From the NCBI GenBank assembly GCA_025451035.1, contig JANWLE010000098.1, forward strand, positions 1 to 39,737: a stretch of 39,737 nt of DNA, read 5' to 3'. The notes below the pieces were generated by a model. That model searched no databases and was not told the DNA's origin. It worked only from the letters and a program-made list of their open reading frames with translations. Below, piece by piece: positions 15,369-22,681 of this stretch. This DNA is from Solirubrobacteraceae bacterium. Its GTDB lineage: Bacteria > Actinomycetota > Thermoleophilia > Solirubrobacterales > Solirubrobacteraceae. How positions within the stretch are numbered: position 1 is the first letter of the stretch; every line of letters begins with the position of its first letter. The translations under genes and the position numbers were made by a program.

Positions 15369-16691
15369 TTAGAAGTAGCTCGCCGGCGAGCTACCCAACA
15401 TCGCGTATATCTGTGTCACCGCTGCCTGCACCAGCAGCTGCGGCTGATAGGCGCTCGTGGAGAATAGACCGTTGCTCTGGTAACGGGCGCCCAGGTAGTC
15501 GACGTAGCTCTGGGCGAGCTGGGGCCCGGGGGGTTCACCGGTCACCGCGTCGAGATACAACAGGTTGCGCAGATACACCGCGACAAAGAACGGGTTTTCG
15601 CCCGCCAGGCGTTCCAGCGTGAAGTAGGCGAGCGCCGCGCTGGCGGTCTGGCTCGCCTGGGCGAGATAGGTGGCATTGCCGCTGGCTTGATAGAGCAGCA
15701 CTCCGGCGCCGATCATCGTGCCCTGGTTGTAGCTCCACTCGGTAGATTCGACGATGCCGTGAGCGCCGACGTGGTCAGCGTAGAGCCCAGTGGAGAGGAG
15801 CAGGCATTCGCGTACCCAGGCGTAGGCCATTTCGGCGAAGCGCAAATATTCGACCTCGCCGGTGAGGCGATAGAGCTGGACGGCCAGCTCGGCGCCCGGC
15901 GCGGTGGTCACCGTGTTGCGCGTACCGTTTTCCGCGGAGTTCGAGAACGGCTCGCCGCCGGGACAGGCGAGCTTCGCGTCGGCCTGCCAGCCCGACATCA
16001 CGAAGGCCATGATCTGCTCGGCGTGTTCCAGCGCCTGCGCTTCGCCGGTCTGCTCATACACACGGACGAGCTCGATCCCGACCCACTCGTTGTCGTCGTA
16101 GTACTTGGCGCCGCCAGAGCCCTTAGGGGGCGCGACGCTGCCGTCGAATCCCGGCAGCGAGCTGGTGAAGGCGCCTTCGTTGGCGCCTGAGTTGTTCGCG
16201 TCGAAGTAGGCTTCCAGCCCGACCAGGCGGGCGTGCACCTCAGCCCGGAAACGGGCGCCCTCTGCGGGGATACCCATCAGGTCAACGGTGGCTGCCAGCG
16301 CCTGCGAGAACGGCCAAAGGTACGAGTAGGGCTGGCCCTTGTACAGGCCGGTCCCCTGCACGTAGAAGTATTTCTGCATCACCTGATAGGCGAGGATCGC
16401 GCTGTCGACGTTCTCTCGCAGGAGCAGTTCGGCCGGCGAGGGCCTTGGCTTGCGCCGCTTCGTAGATCGAGGTTTTGCGTGCTTGGAGCTCGAGCGAGCG
16501 CTATGCGAGCGATGGCCGTGTTTGTTGCGCCGCCCATTGTGGTGATGCACAAAGCTGGCGGGACCGGCCAGCAGAGGCGGATAGGAGTCGGCGCCTGGGT
16601 GTGCCCGGGCGAGCGCCGCCGGCGCCGCTAGCGCGAGCGCCGCGATCAGCACCAGCGCAGGGACCCAGCGGTGGGCTTTGCTCAGAGGCAT
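15369..16691 (-). CDS. secreted glycoside hydrolase family 76 (alpha-1,6-mannanase-like)
   Basis: 440 residues. Sec signal peptide at 1-29 (cleavage near ALA-RAHP). A highly basic His/Arg/Lys/Ser segment at about 48-84 precedes an (alpha/alpha)6-barrel domain (about 85-440). The catalytic aspartate pair of GH76 is D199-D200 in KYYDDNEWVGIEL. The TEWSYNQGTMIGAGVLLY block is also characteristic. Family members cleave alpha-1,6-mannan backbones, relevant to actinobacterial lipomannan turnover or external mannan use. The substrate is inferred only from the family. The ATG at 16691 lacks an obvious SD. Confidence 0.9.
   Translation of the reverse strand: MPLSKAHRWVPALVLIAALALAAPAALARAHPGADSYPPLLAGPASFVHHHNGRRNKHGHRSHSARSSSKHAKPRSTKRRKPRPSPAELLLRENVDSAILAYQVMQKYFYVQGTGLYKGQPYSYLWPFSQALAATVDLMGIPAEGARFRAEVHARLVGLEAYFDANNSGANEGAFTSSLPGFDGSVAPPKGSGGAKYYDDNEWVGIELVRVYEQTGEAQALEHAEQIMAFVMSGWQADAKLACPGGEPFSNSAENGTRNTVTTAPGAELAVQLYRLTGEVEYLRFAEMAYAWVRECLLLSTGLYADHVGAHGIVESTEWSYNQGTMIGAGVLLYQASGNATYLAQASQTASAALAYFTLERLAGENPFFVAVYLRNLLYLDAVTGEPPGPQLAQSYVDYLGARYQSNGLFSTSAYQPQLLVQAAVTQIYAMLGSSPASYF
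15375..15394. repeat. perfect 20-bp palindrome at the 3' end of the GH76 gene
   Basis: Two arms GTAGCTCGCC and GGCGAGCTAC with no spacer, overlapping the last codons (SSPASY) before the stop at 15369. It could form an 8-bp hairpin with a CCGG loop in the mRNA and act as a terminator or attenuator before greA. Confidence 0.5.
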
Positions 16692-16876
16692 CCTCTACAC
16701 AACAACCTTCGAACGAGTTTGATGTGGTCGTGGCTGGATCGGTGAGCGGATCGGCAGTCGTCGGCCATCCGCTTGATTGTGGGCTCGGATCTTTGCAAGC
16801 TCGCAGCTCAAGTGGGCTTTTGAGCGGCTCGCCGCCCGCCTGGCGTGCTCTCGTGCGCACGAATGCCACAGCCAGC

Positions 16877-16882
16877 TAGGCT
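16877..16882 (+). promoter_or_regulatory. -10 element upstream of the BFDC-like gene
   Basis: TAGGCT with predicted start about 16889, giving a leader of about 45 nt. The leader contains a GCGCTCGAGCGC palindrome (16887-16898) at its start and an SD-containing palindrome near its end. Confidence 0.4.
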
Positions 16883-16916
16883 TCTAGCGCTCGAGCGCCG
16901 CTGCGCGCACGGCGAT

Positions 16917-16929
16917 ATCTCCAGGAGAT
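16917..16929. promoter_or_regulatory. palindrome containing the ribosome-binding site of the BFDC-like gene
   Basis: ATCTCC-A-GGAGAT. The right arm contributes to the AGGAG ribosome-binding site 6 nt before the ATG at 16934. It is a candidate operator, or an anti-SD structure formed with a neighbouring strand. Confidence 0.35.
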
Positions 16930-16933
16930 GCTA

Positions 16934-18535
16934 ATGAAGACAGTCAGAGACGCCACCTTCCAAATGCTGCGGGAAAGGGGCATGACGACGATCTTCGGCA
17001 ACCCGGGCTCCACCGAGTTGCCGATGCTCACGGACTTCCCCGAGGACTTCCGCTACATACTCGCGTTGCAGGAGGCGAGCGCGGTGGGGATCGCCGACGG
17101 CTATGCCCAGGCAAGCGGCCGCCCCGCGCTCGTGAACCTCCACACCGCGCCCGGCGTGGGCAACGGCATGGGCGCGATCTTCAACGCCCAGGCGAACAAG
17201 TCGCCGCTCGTCGTCACAGCCGGCCAGCAGCACCGCTCGCTGATGACCCTACAGGCGAACCTGACCAACCGGGACGCGACGCGCATGCCGCACCCTCTTG
17301 TGAAGTGGAGCTACGAGCCTCCTCGCGCACAGGACGTCCCGCACGCGCTCGCCCGGGCGGTGCACATGGCCTCACTGCCTCCCAAGGGTCCGACGTTCGT
17401 ATCGATCCCGATGGACGACTGGGACCGCGAGCTGGACGACGAGCAGGCGGTGCGCCACCAGACGACACGAGTCGTCAGCGGTGCGGCTCAGCCCTCCCCA
17501 CAGGTGATCAGCCAGCTAGCGGAGCGACTCGCCGGTGCCTCGCGCCCGGCGCTCGTCGCCGGGGGAGAGATCGACGCGTGCGGTGGCTGGCAGGCTGCGG
17601 TCCGGCTCGCCGAGGCTCAGCGGCTGGCTGTTTACGCCACGCCAGCCCCGGGCGGCGGGCGGATCGGGTTTCCCGAGAACCACCCGCTCTTTCAGGGCAT
17701 CCTCCCGCCGGCCGTCGGACCCGTCGGCGAAGCGCTGGCCGCACACGACCTGGTGCTTGTCGTAGGCAGCTCTGTCTTCCCCTACTACCCGAACGTGCCC
17801 GGGCCTCTGCTGGCCGAGGGCACTGCGCTCGTCGCGATCACGAGCGACCCGGACGAGGCTGCCCGCGCGCCGATGGGCGAGGCGATCCTCGCCGACGTCG
17901 GCCTCAGCCTCAGCGCACTGGCGGACGCGGTCGCCGACTCGCAGCGGGATGAGCCAGCGGCGCGGCCCGAGCCCGAGGCGGCGCCCCTCACCGACCCGAT
18001 GAGCCCCTCGACCGCTGCCAGGATGCTTGCGGAGGTCTTCCCCGAGGAGGGCATCGTCGTGCTCGAGTCCCCGTCCGGCACGCTCGCGCTGCGCAACCAG
18101 CTCCGCCTCTCGCGACCCGGCAGCTACTACTTCTCGGCTGGCGGCGGCCTCGGCTTCGGCATGCCAGCCGCGATCGGCGTCCAGCTGGCGTGCCCGCAGC
18201 GGCCGGTGGTGTGCGTGATCGGCGAGGGCTCTGTGCAGTACTCCGTGCAGAGCTTCTGGAGCGCCTGCGCCTACAAAGTCCCGGTGACCTTCCTCGTCTT
18301 GCGCAACGACGAGTACGCGATCCTGAAGTGGTTCAGTCTGCTCGAGGAGATCAAGGACGCGCCGGGCCTGGACCTGCCCGCGCTCGACTGTGTCGCTGTC
18401 GCAAGCGGGTACGGCGTGAACTCGTGTCGGGTCTCAGACCCGCAGGAGCTTCACGCGGAGCTCTCGCGGGCGCTGGCCTCCAGCGAGCCGGAGCTGATCG
18501 AGGTGCAGGTGACGCCGGGGATGGCGCTCGCGTGA
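16934..18535 (+). CDS. ThDP-dependent 2-oxoacid decarboxylase, benzoylformate decarboxylase-like
   Basis: 533 residues, with PP, central and PYR ThDP-enzyme domains. It closely resembles Pseudomonas putida benzoylformate decarboxylase (BFDC), recalled from memory. Ser26 (FGNPGS), ThDP Glu47 (ALQEA) and His70 (NLH) fall at identical numbers when translation starts at ATG 16934, which also has AGGAG at 6 nt. That start is preferred over ATG 16928. Substitutions against BFDC are His281 to Tyr285 (FPYYPNVPG), Asp428 of the GDG motif to Glu431 (GEGS), and Ala460 to Ile (YAILKWF). These suggest altered, perhaps smaller aliphatic, 2-oxoacid substrates. The FAD dehydrogenase follows after 22 bp, so they are probably one operon. 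Confidence 0.9.
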   Translation: MKTVRDATFQMLRERGMTTIFGNPGSTELPMLTDFPEDFRYILALQEASAVGIADGYAQASGRPALVNLHTAPGVGNGMGAIFNAQANKSPLVVTAGQQHRSLMTLQANLTNRDATRMPHPLVKWSYEPPRAQDVPHALARAVHMASLPPKGPTFVSIPMDDWDRELDDEQAVRHQTTRVVSGAAQPSPQVISQLAERLAGASRPALVAGGEIDACGGWQAAVRLAEAQRLAVYATPAPGGGRIGFPENHPLFQGILPPAVGPVGEALAAHDLVLVVGSSVFPYYPNVPGPLLAEGTALVAITSDPDEAARAPMGEAILADVGLSLSALADAVADSQRDEPAARPEPEAAPLTDPMSPSTAARMLAEVFPEEGIVVLESPSGTLALRNQLRLSRPGSYYFSAGGGLGFGMPAAIGVQLACPQRPVVCVIGEGSVQYSVQSFWSACAYKVPVTFLVLRNDEYAILKWFSLLEEIKDAPGLDLPALDCVAVASGYGVNSCRVSDPQELHAELSRALASSEPELIEVQVTPGMALA

Positions 18536-18557
18536 GAGCGCGCCGCAAACGGGATCG

Positions 18558-20225
18558 ATGAGCGCGAGCGCAGATCCCGATGTGATCGTGATCGGTGCCG
18601 GCATCACCGGCCTAGTGGCGACGCTCGAGCTGCTGCGCAGCGGTCACACGGTGGCGCTGCTCGACCGCTGCGAGCCGCGGGAGCTCGGCGGTCTCGCCCG
18701 CGAGGCGTTCGGCGGGATGTTCATGGTCGACTCGCCCGAGCAGCGCCGCTCGCGTATCGCCGACAGCGAGCAGCTGGCGCTGGAAGACTGGCTGCGGATA
18801 GCGCAGTTCTCTGACGACGATGTTTGGCCGCGGCGCTTTGCCGAGCAGTATGTATTGCGCGCACGCGACGACGTCGGGGGCTGGCTGCGCGAGATCGGGG
18901 TGCGCTTCTTCCCGGTCGTCAACTGGGCTGAGCGCGGCAACTTCTCGGACGGCAACTCGGTTCCCCGCTTTCACCTGACCTGGGGCACCGGCAAGGCGCT
19001 GGTGCAGGCCGTCTGGGCGGCGATCGAGGCGCACCCGCACCGCGATCGGCTGCGGGTGTCCTTCCGCTCGCGCGTGACGCAGCTGCTGCGCGACGGTGAC
19101 GCGGTTCACGGCTGCCTGTTTGAGCGAGAGCCGGGGGAGCACGAGCTGAAAGCGAGCAAGGCTGTCGTGATCGCGGCGGGCGGCATCGGCGGCAATCTCG
19201 AGATGGTGCGCCGGCAATGGCCAACCGACCAGCTCGGCACCGCCCCACGGAACCTGCTGATGGGCTCCCACTACTACGCCGACGGGGCGCTGCACGAAGA
19301 GACGCGCCGTCTCGGCGGAAACGTCACGCATCTCTCGCGCATGTGGAACTACGCGGACGCGGTGCGTCACCCCAAGCCTCAGCGTGAGCACCACGGCATC
19401 AAGCTGATACCGCCGCGCTCCGGCGTGATGCTGAACCCTGACGGGCGCCGCTACGGCCCGGTGCCGGTGATGCCGACCTTCGACGCCTACGCAGCGCTCG
19501 AGCGCACCTGCGAGGACGAGCGCGGCTACTCCTGGCTGATCTGCAACTGGAAGATCGCCACGCGCGAGCTCGACGTCTCCGGATCCCAGCACAACCCGCA
19601 TCTGCGCGAGCGCCAGCTCGCTCGCTTCTTGGCGAGCGTGCTGTTCGGCAAACGATCGCTCGTTCGCCATTTCGCCGATCACTGCCCGGACTTCGTGCTC
19701 GCTGACTCGGTTACGCAGCTTGCAAGGGCAATGAACGAGCTAACCGGCGAAGAGGCGATCGACGCCGAGGTCCTCGAGCGGGAAATAGGCCGCTATGACG
19801 AGATGATCGCTCGCGGCAAGAGCCTGTTCAACGACGATCAGCTGCGGCGCATAGCGCAGCTGCGCAGCTGGCGGGGGGACAGACTGCGTACCTGCGCCTT
19901 TCAGCGGATCGTCGATGCCAAAGCGAAGCCGCTGATCGCGATCCGCCTGCAGGTGATGGCGCGAAAGAGCCTCGGCGGCATCCAAACAGATCTCGCCTGT
20001 AGGGTTCTCAGAGAGTCAGACGGCAAGCCGATCCCGGGCTTGTACGCGGTGGGCGAGGCGGCCGGTTTCGGTGGTGGTGGAATGCACGGCAAGCGCTCCC
20101 TGGAGGGAACGTTCCTCGGCGGCTGCGTGTTCACGGGAAGGCTCGCGGCCGCCGCTATTGCCGGGCGTGAGCTGCCGCAGCGCACGCCCCTCGGTGCGGC
20201 GCGAGCACGCCCGGCGAGTGAGTGA
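18558..20225 (+). CDS. FAD-dependent dehydrogenase, KsdD/fumarate reductase flavoprotein superfamily
   Basis: 555 residues. The N-terminal Rossmann FAD loop is VIGAGITG (residues 11-18). The internal motifs VIAAGGIGGN, HLTWGTGKALV and the C-terminal PGLYAVGEAAGFGGGGMHGKRSLEGTFLGGC match the uncharacterised actinobacterial FAD-binding dehydrogenases (Rv0785-like). These are related to 3-ketosteroid 1-dehydrogenase and fumarate reductase flavoproteins. Substrate is unknown. It lies 22 bp after the decarboxylase gene, so it probably acts in the same pathway, perhaps oxidising or desaturating the acid or its product. Its stop overlaps an upstream alternative start of the STAS gene. Confidence 0.87.
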   Translation: MSASADPDVIVIGAGITGLVATLELLRSGHTVALLDRCEPRELGGLAREAFGGMFMVDSPEQRRSRIADSEQLALEDWLRIAQFSDDDVWPRRFAEQYVLRARDDVGGWLREIGVRFFPVVNWAERGNFSDGNSVPRFHLTWGTGKALVQAVWAAIEAHPHRDRLRVSFRSRVTQLLRDGDAVHGCLFEREPGEHELKASKAVVIAAGGIGGNLEMVRRQWPTDQLGTAPRNLLMGSHYYADGALHEETRRLGGNVTHLSRMWNYADAVRHPKPQREHHGIKLIPPRSGVMLNPDGRRYGPVPVMPTFDAYAALERTCEDERGYSWLICNWKIATRELDVSGSQHNPHLRERQLARFLASVLFGKRSLVRHFADHCPDFVLADSVTQLARAMNELTGEEAIDAEVLEREIGRYDEMIARGKSLFNDDQLRRIAQLRSWRGDRLRTCAFQRIVDAKAKPLIAIRLQVMARKSLGGIQTDLACRVLRESDGKPIPGLYAVGEAAGFGGGGMHGKRSLEGTFLGGCVFTGRLAAAAIAGRELPQRTPLGAARARPASE

Positions 20226-20265
20226 GCATCCGTCCGAACGGCTGGGCAACGCGCGAGCGGACTGC

Positions 20266-20271
20266 TACTGT
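20266..20271 (+). promoter_or_regulatory. -10 element for leaderless STAS gene
   Basis: TACTGT followed by 7 nt and the GTG at 20279. This gives the STAS gene its own promoter although it lies just behind the FAD dehydrogenase. Confidence 0.55.
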
Positions 20272-20278
20272 CCTGGCG

Positions 20279-20704
20279 GTGTCAAGCGACCCGCGCGAAG
20301 CAGTGAGACAGCTAGACCCCGCCGCGCTGCTAGTCGAGTTCCAGGCTGACGACGCAGGGGTCCTGCGGGTTAGCGTCACCGGGGAGATCGACTTCGCGAG
20401 CGCGCCCTCGCTGCAGGCGCGCCTGATCGCCGCCCGTGAGCGAGAGCACACCGCGAAGGTGATCCTCGACATCACTGGCGTCCCGTTCATCGACTCCACC
20501 GGCCTTCAGGCGTTGCTTCACCTCAAGCGCGAACTGGCCAAGGAGCGCGGGGCGCTGGTCCTGCTCGGCGCGACCGAGGAGGTCATGCGGGTCCTGCAGA
20601 TCACCGGCGTGGACAATCATCTTGTGCTCGCCAGCTCGCTCCCCCAAGCACACGACCTGGTGCGCCGGCCACCCAGCCCGCAAGCCGGCGAGGACGAGAT
20701 CTAG
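20279..20704 (+). CDS. STAS-domain anti-sigma-factor antagonist
   Basis: 141 residues from GTG 20279. A longer form from GTG 20222 would overlap the previous stop and lacks a promoter or SD. Single STAS domain (about 25-125) with VILDITGVPFIDSTGLQALL. Ser73 in DSTG is the position phosphorylated by the cognate anti-sigma kinase in SpoIIAA/RsbV proteins. It would control a partner-switching sigma cascade or another STAS partner; no kinase, phosphatase or sigma gene is nearby. It converges with glcD, and the two stop codons share the CTAG at 20701-20704. Confidence 0.88.
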   Translation: MSSDPREAVRQLDPAALLVEFQADDAGVLRVSVTGEIDFASAPSLQARLIAAREREHTAKVILDITGVPFIDSTGLQALLHLKRELAKERGALVLLGATEEVMRVLQITGVDNHLVLASSLPQAHDLVRRPPSPQAGEDEI

Positions 20705-22089
20705 CCCGGGCGCTGCAACAGCTTCTTACCCGGATTGAGAAGACCCTTCGGGTCCAGGGAGTCCTTGATCAGCCAGTGGGCCGCCAAGGCAGCCGGCCCC
20801 AGCTGCTGGGCTAGCTGCGTGCGCTTGACCCAGCCGCATCCGTGCTCGCCTGTCACCGAGCCTTCGAGCGTGATCGCGAGCCTCAGCGCAGCCTGCGCGG
20901 CGGCCAGCGCCCTGCTCGTCTCCTGCTCGTCCTGCAGGTCCACCATGAAGGTTGCGTGCAGCACCCCGTCGCCGGCGTGGCCGAACGTGCATGTCGCCAG
21001 CCCGTGTTCGGAGCCTATGCGGTGGACCCCTTCGATCGCGCGCGCCAAATGCTCGACAGGGACTGATATGTCCTCGCTGACCTTGCCTCCGCGTTGCGCG
21101 GCGATTGCACCGTTGAGGCCGGCGCGCCAACGCCACAGCGCGCTCGGGTTTGGTTGCAGCAGACCCAGCGGAGCCGCATCTTTGAGGAGGTCCCTCAGCT
21201 CCGCGGACTCACGCGCGAGCTCCTCGCCGGTGCCGTCCAGCTCGAGCAGCAGCATGAATCTCGCCTCCGCGCCGAGCTCGCCGGGAAATGAGCGTGCCGC
21301 GGCGGACAGCGCGGCCTCGTCTAGGAACTCGAGCACCGCGGGCCGTATCCCGCTGCCGATCAGCTCGAGCAGGAGCCGCTGGCCCTGCTCTACGCCCTCG
21401 AGTACGACCGCGACCGCCTCCGTTTGCGTCGGGGCCGGCAGCAGCCTCAAGTGGGCGGCGGTGACGACGCCAAGCGTTCCCTCGCTGCCCACGAGCAGGC
21501 CCCGCAAGTCATAGCCGGCCACATCCTTGCTCACCTTCGCGCCGAGGTTCGTTATCTCGCCGGGGGCGAGCACGACCTCCAGGCCGCTGACGAAGCCGCC
21601 GGTCGGGCCGTACTTGAAGGCGTGTGGACCAGCGGCGTTGGTGGCGATGTTCCCGCCGATCTGCGACTGCTCGGCGGCGCCGGGGTCCGGAGCGAACATC
21701 AGCCCGTTCTCGCGGGCCAGACGGTGCACATGAGCGGTTAGCACACCCGCCTGGACGCTCATCCGCCACAGCTGTGGCTCGATCTCGAGGATCCGATTCA
21801 GCCGCTCGAGGCTACACACGACCCCGCCGCCGACGGGCACGGCGCCGCCCGCGAGACCGGTGCCGCCGCCTCGCGGCACGAGCGCGACGTCGTGGTCATA
21901 GCACCAGGCGAGCACGCGCGCCACCGACCTCGCATCAGCTGGGCATACGACCGCGTCCGGGGTGCCGCGCAGCCCGCGTTGAATCGTCGCGTCGTGGGCA
22001 TAAGCCTCGTAGGCGTGCGGCTCTAGGACGCCCTCTGACCCGATCAGGCGAGCCAGGTCACGTCGCAAAGCATCCAAGTCACTTGCCAT
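20701..22089 (-). CDS. glcD: FAD-linked 2-hydroxyacid oxidase/dehydrogenase, GlcD family
   Basis: 462 residues. The N-terminal FAD_binding_4 (PCMH) domain has VPRGGGTGLAGGAVP and the FAD loop DPGAAEQSQIGGNIATNAAG. The C-terminal oxidase domain has GHAGDGVLHATF and TGEHGCGWVK, where the His of GEHG is the catalytic-region residue. Members oxidise glycolate, D-lactate or other 2-hydroxyacids to 2-oxoacids and pass electrons to a carrier; the exact substrate is unknown. ATG 22089 is preferred over a GTG 42 nt upstream because the family N-terminus fits. Its product type is what the nearby ThDP decarboxylase would use, suggesting one catabolic theme. Confidence 0.9.
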   Translation of the reverse strand: MASDLDALRRDLARLIGSEGVLEPHAYEAYAHDATIQRGLRGTPDAVVCPADARSVARVLAWCYDHDVALVPRGGGTGLAGGAVPVGGGVVCSLERLNRILEIEPQLWRMSVQAGVLTAHVHRLARENGLMFAPDPGAAEQSQIGGNIATNAAGPHAFKYGPTGGFVSGLEVVLAPGEITNLGAKVSKDVAGYDLRGLLVGSEGTLGVVTAAHLRLLPAPTQTEAVAVVLEGVEQGQRLLLELIGSGIRPAVLEFLDEAALSAAARSFPGELGAEARFMLLLELDGTGEELARESAELRDLLKDAAPLGLLQPNPSALWRWRAGLNGAIAAQRGGKVSEDISVPVEHLARAIEGVHRIGSEHGLATCTFGHAGDGVLHATFMVDLQDEQETSRALAAAQAALRLAITLEGSVTGEHGCGWVKRTQLAQQLGPAALAAHWLIKDSLDPKGLLNPGKKLLQRPG

Positions 22090-22144
22090 CCAGTGTGATT
22101 CTCCCACTAACGCCACGCACCTCACCGGCATGCGACAGCCCTAG

Positions 22145-22177
22145 GGGGTCCCCTCGCGCCTCGTGCGAGGGGACCCC
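22145..22177. terminator. 13-bp perfect hairpin
   Basis: GGGGTCCCCTCGC and its exact complement around a 7-nt loop (GCCTCGT). On the minus strand it begins 8 nt after the stop of the cupredoxin remnant and lies upstream of glcD. There is no T-tract. Probably that gene's old terminator, insulating glcD. Confidence 0.6.
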
Positions 22178-22185
22178 GCAGCGCG

Positions 22186-22400
22186 TCATCCAGTAACGGT
22201 GAACGGCGGATGTTGCCCGGCGGCGTAGTGCCCTGGCTCTATGCAGACCAGCACGTAATTGCCGGGGTGAGGTTGGCGGTGAGGACTTCGCTGGCCGATG
22301 GTTCGAGCTGCGCGGACTTCGCCAGCAGCGTGCTCGCCTCGGGCGTGCCGGTCGAGTCGAGCTTGACCGGCGCCCTGGCTATCGCGAACCAGTGGGCCAT
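22186..22400 (-). pseudogene. C-terminal remnant of a cupredoxin-like copper protein, frameshifted
   Basis: The minus strand reads MAHWFAIARAPVKLDS to LTANLTP in one frame, then continues in the next frame as GNYVLVCIEPGHYAAGQH and PPFTVTG before a TGA. Joining them requires one extra base near 22262 (CCGGC versus expected CCGGGC). The joined sequence has a blue-copper ligand pattern: an early His, then C-x4-H-x4-Q, like auracyanin-type sites but with Gln where Met is usual. The N-terminal half is missing, because sequence above about 22440 does not continue the fold and runs into the tRNA promoter. A sequencing error could explain the frameshift but not the truncation. Confidence 0.6.
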
Positions 22401-22472
22401 CTGCCCGCGGCTGGACCGCTCAGGATCGCTCGTCCGGCGGCCTATATCATGAGCTTTACGCAGCCCGCAGCA

Positions 22473-22492
22473 CGTACAGCTCGCTGTACGAT
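22473..22492 (+). promoter_or_regulatory. tRNA-Thr promoter overlapped by a palindrome
   Basis: CGTACAGC-TC-GCTGTACG is a perfect 8-bp inverted repeat (22473-22490). The putative -10 TACGAT (22487-22492) overlaps its right arm and predicts a start near 22499, 6 nt before the tRNA. A bound protein would occlude this promoter. Confidence 0.45.
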
Positions 22493-22504
22493 GGCAGGCG
22501 TCGC

Positions 22505-22578
22505 GCCGACGTAGCTCAGTTGGCCAGAGCACCGCTCTCGTAAAGCGGGGGTCCGGGGTTCGAATCCCCGCGTCGGCT
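22505..22578 (+). tRNA. tRNA-Thr (anticodon CGT)
   Basis: 74-nt cloverleaf. The acceptor GCCGACG pairs with CGTCGGC, with T as discriminator. The D arm carries GTAGCTCAGTTGG, the anticodon stem is CCGCT/AGCGG, and loop CTCGTAA has anticodon CGT at 22539-22541 reading ACG. The T arm is CGGGG-TTCGAAT-CCCCG. The 3' CCA is not encoded. It sits between two gene remnants (cupredoxin upstream, PIN toxin downstream), the usual look of a decayed integration or rearrangement site, though no integrase is present. Confidence 0.97.
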
Positions 22579-22581
22579 CTC

Positions 22582-22607
22582 GGAGGTGTTCACGTTTGAA
22601 CGCCTCC
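22582..22607 (+). terminator. hairpin downstream of tRNA-Thr
   Basis: GGAGGTGTTCA-CGTT-TGAACGCCTCC, an 11-bp stem with one G-U pair, beginning 4 nt after the tRNA. No T-tract follows. Likely the tRNA terminator or a 3'-processing signal. Confidence 0.6.
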
Positions 22608-22621
22608 CCTGTTCACGTTTG
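22587..22621 (+). repeat. 12-bp direct repeat
   Basis: TGTTCACGTTTG occurs at 22587-22598 and 22610-22621 (23-bp period). The first copy forms part of the tRNA hairpin. Could be a remnant of recombination next to the tRNA. Confidence 0.5.
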
Positions 22622-22681
22622 CGCTGAAGCGGTCACTCGTGACGATGACGAACGCTCAGCTTCGAAGCGAGACACCTATGA

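Noticed and set aside
18612..19682. 356-codon minus-strand frame opposite the FAD dehydrogenase
   Set aside because: His/Arg/Ala-rich nonsense composition with no motif; the plus-strand enzyme is well supported.
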